Below are positions 58,593-64,000 of a DNA stretch of 64,000 nt, piece by piece. The notes beneath the pieces are model-generated. The model saw only the letters and a program-made list of their open reading frames with translations. It searched no databases and was not told the origin of the DNA. Position 1 is the stretch's first letter. Each line of letters opens with the position of its first letter. Source of the stretch: Spirabiliibacterium pneumoniae (GTDB lineage: Bacteria; Pseudomonadota; Gammaproteobacteria; Enterobacterales; Pasteurellaceae); contig NZ_JABMII010000001.1 of assembly GCF_014884995.1 (NCBI RefSeq), forward strand, positions 1 through 64,000, given 5' to 3'. The position numbers and the translations under genes were made by a program.

Positions 58593-59508
58593 AACGCGCC
58601 ATGTGTAACGCGGCCGCCCCTCGCACGCCACCTGAATCACCGAAAATGGCTTTTTTGATCACAGGTACTGTGGCGCTGCGCAGTAAATGTTTCGGTAACG
58701 CCTTTGGCAGCGCCTGATAAATATAGTCAAAATTTGACAACCCGCCGCCGAGCACAATCATATCAGGATCCAGTGCGGTAATAATATTACCAATGCTAAT
58801 TGCCATCAGTTCAATATACATTTCGACAAACTCAACCGCACTTTTATCGCCTTGTTGAAAACGTGCAATAATCTCAGGCGCCTTTAAACTTTCGCCTTTT
58901 AGATCGCGATAAAGCATTTCAAATCCGCGCCCTGAGATATATGTATCCAAACAAGCCTCATTGCCACAACCGCACTTATAGATCGGCGCGTTGTCCCAAC
59001 CGAGCAATTTCAGCGCATGGTAGTTCAACTGAATGTGGCCAAGTTCGCCTGCCATGCCCACATGGCCTGAGTGCGCCTTGCCGTTAAACACCAAGCCCCC
59101 ACCAAAACCTGTCCCTAAAATCAAGCCGAGCACGAAAGGATATTGTTGATTTTCATCCGCCCACGCTTCAGACAGCGCAAAACAGTTGGCATCATTTTCC
59201 GCCCGTACTTCGCGACCAAGCCGCGTGCTTAAATCGTGTAAAATTGGGCGATTATCCGCCGCACGAATATTGGTTATCTCCGCAATGCCCGTTTCACGGT
59301 TAACAAAGCCTGGCAGACCAATGCCAACACTGCCCTTTTCGCCAAATCGCTGATCGGCTTTTTCCACCAACCCCGCCACAGTATCAAGCCACTGTGAATA
59401 ATCTTCTTTTGGGGTTTCCACCCGCTCTTTGTGCAGCAAACTAAACTGCGCATCAAACGCCGCCAGCTCAATTTTTGTGCCGCCGATATCTAAGCCATAA
59501 TAAATCAT
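58591..59508 (-). CDS. nagK: N-acetylglucosamine kinase (ROK family)
   Basis: A 305-residue ROK sugar kinase ([30 protein letters not shown]-like stretch; [42 protein letters not shown]; zinc motif [17 protein letters not shown]). The match is to NagK, which phosphorylates free GlcNAc from cell-wall recycling; other hexose specificity is possible. It is 40 kb from the amino-sugar PTS genes by transcription but could supply the same pool. Divergent from ribA. Confidence 0.9.
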   Translation of the reverse strand: MIYYGLDIGGTKIELAAFDAQFSLLHKERVETPKEDYSQWLDTVAGLVEKADQRFGEKGSVGIGLPGFVNRETGIAEITNIRAADNRPILHDLSTRLGREVRAENDANCFALSEAWADENQQYPFVLGLILGTGFGGGLVFNGKAHSGHVGMAGELGHIQLNYHALKLLGWDNAPIYKCGCGNEACLDTYISGRGFEMLYRDLKGESLKAPEIIARFQQGDKSAVEFVEMYIELMAISIGNIITALDPDMIVLGGGLSNFDYIYQALPKALPKHLLRSATVPVIKKAIFGDSGGVRGAAALHMAR

Positions 59509-59665
59509 TGCATCTCCTTATAATCACAATGGCGTTATTCTAACTGAAAAATAACATCTGTGCTCAAGGGAAGTGGTGAGATGTGAGATACCACACAAAA
59601 TTGCACACGCCTTGAGTGAGGTTGTGCTATGATAGCGCCGTTTTTAATTGCGTTGAGGATGACTT

Positions 59666-60286
59666 ATGGCCAAAATTGAACTGGTGGCGCAAGCCAACTT
59701 ACCCACCCGCTATGGGCTGTTTCGCCTAATTGGCTTTGAAATGCCAGACACGAAAAAAGAACACGTCGCGTTGGTGATGGGCCGCGTTGACGACGGCAAA
59801 CCCGTGCTCACTCGCATCCACTCAGAATGCCTAACGGGGGATACGCTGCACAGTTTAAAATGCGACTGCGGCTTTCAGCTTGAAACCGCATTGAAGCAGA
59901 TTAGTGAACTGGGACGCGGAGTATTGATTTACCACCGAGAAGAAGGCCGCGGAATCGGGCTTATCAATAAAATTCGAGCCTATGCACTTCAAGATCAAGG
60001 GCTTGATACGATCGAAGCCAATGAAGCATTAGGATTCAAAGCCGATGAACGGGATTTCACTGTGTGTGCTGATATGTTGGCAGCACTCGGGGTACACAAA
60101 GTGCGGTTGCTCACCAATAATCCCGATAAAATCGACACCTTAAAACGTGCTGGCATCAACATTGTTGAACGCGTGGCGCTGAATGTAGGGGAAAATCAAT
60201 ACAACAATGATTATCTGCAAGTCAAAGCCGACAAAATGGGGCATTTTACTGGCACACACAAATGCAAGTGCGGTTGCCACAACTAG
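59666..60286 (+). CDS. ribA: GTP cyclohydrolase II
   Basis: First step of riboflavin synthesis from GTP. The 206-residue protein contains the zinc site [17 protein letters not shown], the catalytic [18 protein letters not shown] and [10 protein letters not shown]. It is the single-domain form as in E. coli. No FMN riboswitch is evident upstream. Its stop overlaps the convergent transporter gene end. Confidence 0.97.
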   Translation: MAKIELVAQANLPTRYGLFRLIGFEMPDTKKEHVALVMGRVDDGKPVLTRIHSECLTGDTLHSLKCDCGFQLETALKQISELGRGVLIYHREEGRGIGLINKIRAYALQDQGLDTIEANEALGFKADERDFTVCADMLAALGVHKVRLLTNNPDKIDTLKRAGINIVERVALNVGENQYNNDYLQVKADKMGHFTGTHKCKCGCHN

Positions 60287-61827
60287 TGTGACACTTTGCG
60301 ATAAAGCCCTTCGCTGGGGAGATAGCCCAGACGAAAATTAACACTGACGCCTTGCACGCTGTCGTTGATCCGTAAAGTGCGGTACGCTTGAAACAACGGC
60401 AGCACTATTTGTTTGTCATCCACCACGCGCGCCAATTTGTCATACAGTGCGCTGCGCTCACTTTGGCTCACATTCGGTTGATAAATGGCGTTAAGCACGC
60501 CATCAATGTCGGGGTCATTAATGCCCATTTTATTGTTCGGGCTATGACTATAAAGAGGGTCAAAAAACGCAGCGGGATCATAAAAATCCGCACACCAGCC
60601 CGAGCGAATCAAGTCAAAATCCCCCCGATTGCGGCGGGCTAAAAGTTCCTCGGTGGTGACCATTTCAGGCTGGATATAAATTAAATCGGATTGCGAAAGC
60701 ATTCGCACCAACTGTTGCGCCACCGCTGGGTGTATGCCCGTGTTGTCATAGGTTAAACGCAGTTTCAACGGCTTTTCACGGCTTACGCCCGCCTGCGCCA
60801 ACTGCTGCTCTGGCACTACCACCGACCAGCCTTGAGATTGCGCTTGCGTTTGCAAATTATGTGGTAAAAATTTGGTATTGAGGCGAAAGCCGACCGCACT
60901 TTGGGGCAATAGATCATTTTGCGCCACCATCGCGTCAATGGCTTGGCGCACGGCGCGTTGCTGCAAACGCGGGTGGCGGAAATTAAACTCATAATAATAG
61001 TTACACAACTGTGGCAGCAGCAACACATGGCTTGGCGCAACCGCACTTTGTGTGGTATTCGGCGTGATGTCGAGCGCACCTGTGAGATCGTGGTGATAAC
61101 GCACTTGCTCAAAGGCGACTTTCGCCGCATCAAAATAGTCCGCATTTTTTTCCAAAAGTGCGGTTTCACTGTTGTGAGATTTCAGGCGATAAGCACCGTT
61201 GCTGATCAGCGTTTCGCCATCATTGTGAGCATAAACAGGCAACAGCGCCACATGGGCAAGCAACTTCGGCAAAAAGGGCACGGGCTCACTTAACGTGAAC
61301 ACTAAAGTGCGGTCATCAAGGGCTTGCACGCCAAGGCTTTCCACCCCGATTTTTTTAGCCAGCACCTCGTCCGTATTGAGCAAATGAAGATAACGCAAAT
61401 ATTCCCGCAGCGGGCTGTCGCTCAATGCCAGCTGCCACCAACTGCGTACAAAATCCTGCGCGGTTAACGACTCACCGTTTGACCATTTTGCTCCTTCTCG
61501 CAGGTGAAAGCGCCACACCGTCGGTGAGGTTTGCTCCCAATGACTAGCGAGTGCACTTTCAATTTCGCCTTGACTGTTAAGGCGTACAAGCCCTGCGTAG
61601 AGATCAAATAATAACGCTCGTTGCTCTGGCTGCTCAATAGCTTGGGGCGAGAACACAAATGGGCTTTCCATGCCGCGTTCTAGCCGCTTACGGTGAAGCT
61701 CCTCGCCTTTTGGCGCTTTGATCACCTGCGCATCCCCCTTTGGCGGGGGCACTGGTGTTGGCTTTGGATCACATGCGGTCAGTAGCAATGAAAGCCCAGC
61801 ACAGCTGAGAGCAAAAGTGCGGTTCAT
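60283..61827 (-). CDS. Peptide-type ABC transporter substrate-binding lipoprotein
   Basis: A 514-residue OppA/DppA-family protein with a lipoprotein signal (LSLLLTAC, Cys19). Conserved family elements are [35 protein letters not shown] and [15 protein letters not shown]-like C-terminus. H. influenzae has a like gene beside ribA (HI0213, from memory). No permease or ATPase genes accompany it, so it is an orphan binding protein. The marC stop overlaps its start (TAATG). Confidence 0.9.
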   Translation of the reverse strand: MNRTFALSCAGLSLLLTACDPKPTPVPPPKGDAQVIKAPKGEELHRKRLERGMESPFVFSPQAIEQPEQRALLFDLYAGLVRLNSQGEIESALASHWEQTSPTVWRFHLREGAKWSNGESLTAQDFVRSWWQLALSDSPLREYLRYLHLLNTDEVLAKKIGVESLGVQALDDRTLVFTLSEPVPFLPKLLAHVALLPVYAHNDGETLISNGAYRLKSHNSETALLEKNADYFDAAKVAFEQVRYHHDLTGALDITPNTTQSAVAPSHVLLLPQLCNYYYEFNFRHPRLQQRAVRQAIDAMVAQNDLLPQSAVGFRLNTKFLPHNLQTQAQSQGWSVVVPEQQLAQAGVSREKPLKLRLTYDNTGIHPAVAQQLVRMLSQSDLIYIQPEMVTTEELLARRNRGDFDLIRSGWCADFYDPAAFFDPLYSHSPNNKMGINDPDIDGVLNAIYQPNVSQSERSALYDKLARVVDDKQIVLPLFQAYRTLRINDSVQGVSVNFRLGYLPSEGLYRKVSH

Positions 61828-62471
61828 TAGTGCATCAACCCTGGGAAGAGATTGCCAATGCCCACCACAGCCACTTCAATACCAAGCGACATCAAAATCA
61901 CCCCCATAATACGGGTGACAACGTTGCTGCCCGTTTTGCCCAGCAGGCTGACAATGTAAGGCGCTGAGCGAAATAACGCATAGCACAATAATGCAAATAA
62001 CAGTACGGCGACGCTGAATGCACCTAAATCGACCCAAGAATTATAACGCGATGACCACACAATTGTGGTGCTGATGCTGCCAGGCCCTGCCATGATCGGC
62101 ATTGCCAGTGGCACCACGGCAATATTGTTATATTCTGTCACATCGGTGGTTTGTTCTTCTTTATTTTGTTTTTGATCGCCCAGTTTGCCGTTGATCATCG
62201 TCATCGCAATGGTGACGATCAAAATTCCGCCAGCGATCCGAAAGGCGTCAATTGAAATGCTAAACAAATTGAGAATAAGCTGACCCACAAATACACTAAT
62301 GAGCAAAATAACCGCCACGGACACGCAAGTCATGAGGGTTGTTTTTTTGCGCTCCGCTTCATATTGATTGGCGGTCATACTGACAAAAATCGGCAGAATC
62401 CCAAAGGGGTTCACAATAGCCACGAGCCCAATGAAAAATTGGATATAGACAGAAAGATTTGGTAAGTCCAC
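61827..62471 (-). CDS. MarC family integral membrane protein
   Basis: A 214-residue MarC/UPF0056 protein with six transmembrane segments (FFIGLVAIVNPFGILPIFVSMT; VPLAMPIMAGPGSISTTIVWSS; GSNVVTRIMGVILMSLGIEVAVVGI). The family was once linked to antibiotic resistance, but that has not held up; function unknown. First gene of a two-gene unit with the OppA-like lipoprotein. Confidence 0.92.
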   Translation of the reverse strand: MDLPNLSVYIQFFIGLVAIVNPFGILPIFVSMTANQYEAERKKTTLMTCVSVAVILLISVFVGQLILNLFSISIDAFRIAGGILIVTIAMTMINGKLGDQKQNKEEQTTDVTEYNNIAVVPLAMPIMAGPGSISTTIVWSSRYNSWVDLGAFSVAVLLFALLCYALFRSAPYIVSLLGKTGSNVVTRIMGVILMSLGIEVAVVGIGNLFPGLMH

Positions 62472-62488
62472 AATAAAACCTTAAACGA

Positions 62489-63082
62489 TTACAAAAGTCG
62501 ATTCGACTGCACACTATACCCGATTACGGTTCGATGGTCATCTAAAGTCACAGGATTTGCTGAACAAATGGCATTAACTAGCCAATACTGCCCACTGCCC
62601 ATTTTGGGTGCAACCCACGGTGCAGGCTTGGGAACATTATAAAACATCCGTTCCGACAAGTTAGGATAGGTGATCACTTCCACCACACGCATTTCCCTTT
62701 TGCGACAATTGAATACCGCTGTCTGAGAATAGAGATTTGCTTTATCACTGGTGCCTAAAATGGCAATGCGGTAATCACTTTTTTTCCCCATGCCAACCCG
62801 CACTTTGCCAAGGCGCACGCTATAATCGCCAATATAAAGATAAGCATCAGTCCCCACCTGATCGCTTATTTTTACAGCCTGTTTGGGCAGACTATCAACA
62901 CTGATGCTTCCTTGTGAGATGGCATCAACCCAATCGTGCATCATATCAATATAACTGCCGTTGACAGGGTTTGCATTAAGAGGCTCATCTGTTTCGAGTG
63001 AGGTCTGAGCGCTTAATGTGTACAAAGGCAATCCCCAAAAAAGCAGCGCAACGACAACCATTGATTTTATCTGTGAATACAT
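62489..63082 (-). CDS. Uncharacterised secreted protein
   Basis: About 197 residues with a signal peptide (VVVALLFWGLPLYTLSAQT). The mature protein has a conserved-looking core (GTDAYLYIGDYSVRLGKVRVGMGKKSDYRIAILGTSD) and two Cys (NCRKREMRVVEVI and NAICSAN) that could be disulfide-bonded. The layout is reminiscent of CNP1-like periplasmic proteins, but I do not claim membership. Start at 63082 (MYSQIKSM). Confidence 0.65.
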   Translation of the reverse strand: MYSQIKSMVVVALLFWGLPLYTLSAQTSLETDEPLNANPVNGSYIDMMHDWVDAISQGSISVDSLPKQAVKISDQVGTDAYLYIGDYSVRLGKVRVGMGKKSDYRIAILGTSDKANLYSQTAVFNCRKREMRVVEVITYPNLSERMFYNVPKPAPWVAPKMGSGQYWLVNAICSANPVTLDDHRTVIGYSVQSNRLL

Positions 63083-63267
63083 TATCACCTCGAGTGAGTT
63101 TTGAAATCAGCGCCAAAATCAACTTTCTAACAAGTTGCTCACCTAAACAACAACATTAGGATATAATTTTGGCATTATAAGGCGTTTTTTACACAAACAA
63201 AAGCAAGCGCTCAAAAATTGCATAAGTTGACAAAACAAAAAAGATATTAAAATTAAAAAATTTATTT

Positions 63268-63286
63268 GATAATAATTATCATTATC
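63268..63286. promoter_or_regulatory. Fur-like metal-regulator box before L31B
   Basis: GATAATAATTATCATTATC matches the 19-base Fur consensus GATAATGATAATCATTATC at 17 of 19 positions. It lies 44 bases before the rpmE2 ATG. Type B L31/L36 genes are usually under Zur (zinc), whose boxes are related, so the true regulator may be Fur or Zur. Confidence 0.65.
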
Positions 63287-63330
63287 TATAAAATAACAAC
63301 TTTATTTCCATACTTACTTTAGGAGATTTT

Positions 63331-63594
63331 ATGCAAAAAGGTATCCATCCTGATAATTACCGCACCGTGTTGTTCTATGATTCTAATGCCAAAAAAGGCT
63401 TTTTAATTCGCTCTTGCGCACGCACCAACAACACAATGAAATGGGAAGACGGCAATGAATATCCCGTCTTTATCTGCGACACCTCGTCCGCCTCACACCC
63501 ATTCTACACAGGCAAAACCCGCCAAGTGGCTGCCGAAGGTCGCGTGAGCGAATTTACCAACCGTTTCGCCAAATTTGGTTTGAAAAGTAAATAG
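63331..63594 (+). CDS. rpmE2: 50S ribosomal protein L31 type B
   Basis: The zinc-free alternative form of L31, 87 residues ([45 protein letters not shown]). It lacks the CXXC zinc-binding pairs of the standard protein, leaving only isolated Cys. In other bacteria it replaces the zinc-binding paralogue under zinc shortage. AGGAG precedes the ATG. Confidence 0.96.
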   Translation: MQKGIHPDNYRTVLFYDSNAKKGFLIRSCARTNNTMKWEDGNEYPVFICDTSSASHPFYTGKTRQVAAEGRVSEFTNRFAKFGLKSK

Positions 63595-63602
63595 GAGCCA
63601 TT

Positions 63603-63743
63603 ATGCAGGTTTTAACCTCGCTCAAAAGCGCCAAAACGCGCCATCCTAACTGCAAAGTTGTCCGTCGCCACGGCGTGGTATATGTCATTTGCAAAGAAAA
63701 CCCCCGCTTTAAAGCACGCCAAGGTGGCAAAAAACGTAAATAA
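63603..63743 (+). CDS. rpmJ2: 50S ribosomal protein L36 type B
   Basis: Hand-translated, 46 residues ([22 protein letters not shown], then [21 protein letters not shown]). This is the YkgO/RpmJ2 type with only two Cys, so it lacks the normal zinc site. It starts nine bases after rpmE2, as in E. coli ykgM-ykgO, and shares its promoter. Confidence 0.95.
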   Translation: MQVLTSLKSAKTRHPNCKVVRRHGVVYVICKENPRFKARQGGKKRK

Positions 63744-63745
63744 CC

Positions 63746-63766
63746 AAGTGCGGTCTAACCGCACTT
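63746..63766. terminator. Inverted uptake-signal terminator after rpmJ2
   Basis: AAGTGCGGT-CTA-ACCGCACTT, three bases past the rpmJ2 stop. Confidence 0.8.
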
Positions 63767-63839
63767 TCATCGCCTATATCCTTGTCAGTACCGCACTTTT
63801 AGCATAAAATAACGGATTATTTTGAGTTCAGAGGCTGCT

Positions 63840-64000
63840 GTGTCACAAATTAAATTAATCGTGGGCTTAAACAACCCTGGCGCCCAATATGATGGCACCC
63901 GCCACAATGCGGGCGAATGGGTGTTGTCCGCTTTGTGCGAGCGAAATCATGTTCGCTTAGTGCCTGAAAGTAAGTACTTCGGTGCCACCGCAAAAGCCAC
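63840..64000 (+). CDS. pth: Peptidyl-tRNA hydrolase, N-terminal part
   Basis: Only the first 53 codons are in the window. [27 protein letters not shown] contains the Pth core with the catalytic His of TRHNAG. GTG at 63840 is preceded by AGAGG; a TTG at 63822 is a weaker alternative. It recycles peptidyl-tRNAs released from ribosomes. Confidence 0.92.
   Translation, partial: MSQIKLIVGLNNPGAQYDGTRHNAGEWVLSALCERNHVRLVPESKYFGATAKA

Overview
The window is a chromosomal segment from a gamma-proteobacterium of the family Pasteurellaceae, from the group that uses the Haemophilus influenzae-type DNA uptake signal. The 9-mer AAGTGCGGT (or ACCGCACTT) occurs dozens of times, inside genes and as inverted pairs at gene ends. 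Gene content and order (rnfCDGE-nth, gloA-rnt-transporter, parE-parC, tRNA-fMet-rimP-nusA-infB-rbfA-truB, yciCBA-yciI, ribA beside an OppA-like protein) fit this family. I cannot name the species.

Layout. 1-3080: end of the Rnf electron-transport operon and nth. 3077-6788: a leftward unit of a membrane protein, a YdbH-type intermembrane lipid-transport protein and a tiny YnbE-type lipoprotein too short for ordinary ORF calling. 6873-9399: gloA, rnt and an ion/amino-acid transporter. 9502-11130: a Tat-exported sulfatase. 11334-20526: topoisomerase IV, an ADP-ribosylglycohydrolase, valS-holC and an orphan MerB-like protein. 20692-25026: catalase, then an HpaII-like restriction-modification pair between two copies of a 55-bp direct repeat, then a DUF924 gene. 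25226-34633: housekeeping genes (csbD, der, xseA, roxA, rnfH/ratA, smrB, prmB, yci genes). 34710-49977: a glycosaminoglycan-type catabolic locus. 50017-56263: translation operon led by initiator tRNA. 56317-64000: lipoproteins, a kinase-like protein, nagK, ribA, an OppA-like protein, marC, the alternative ribosomal proteins L31B/L36B behind a Fur-like box, and the start of pth.

The most coherent accessory system is 34710-49977 plus the sulfatase at 9502. It encodes two cysteine-type sulfatases with Tat signals, one radical-SAM sulfatase-maturing enzyme, a galactosamine-type PTS (AgaVWEF), a GH105-type unsaturated uronyl hydrolase, the isomerase and kinase of the unsaturated-uronate branch (DhuI-like, KdgK) and the amino-sugar branch (AgaS, KbaZ/AgaZ, a class I tagatose-bisphosphate aldolase). 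This set is what is expected for desulfating and consuming unsaturated disaccharides from chondroitin or dermatan sulfate. Polysaccharide lyase, KduD/DhuD reductase, KDPG aldolase and GalNAc-6-P deacetylase are not in the window. The divergent promoters at 46524-46872 carry CRP-like sites at canonical activating distances and AgaR/DeoR-type TTTC-repeat operators at repressing positions; a CRP-like site also precedes the distant sulfatase.

The clearest sign of recent gene gain is the HpaII-like R-M pair: AT-rich, without uptake signals, and bounded by a near-identical copy of the catalase terminator.
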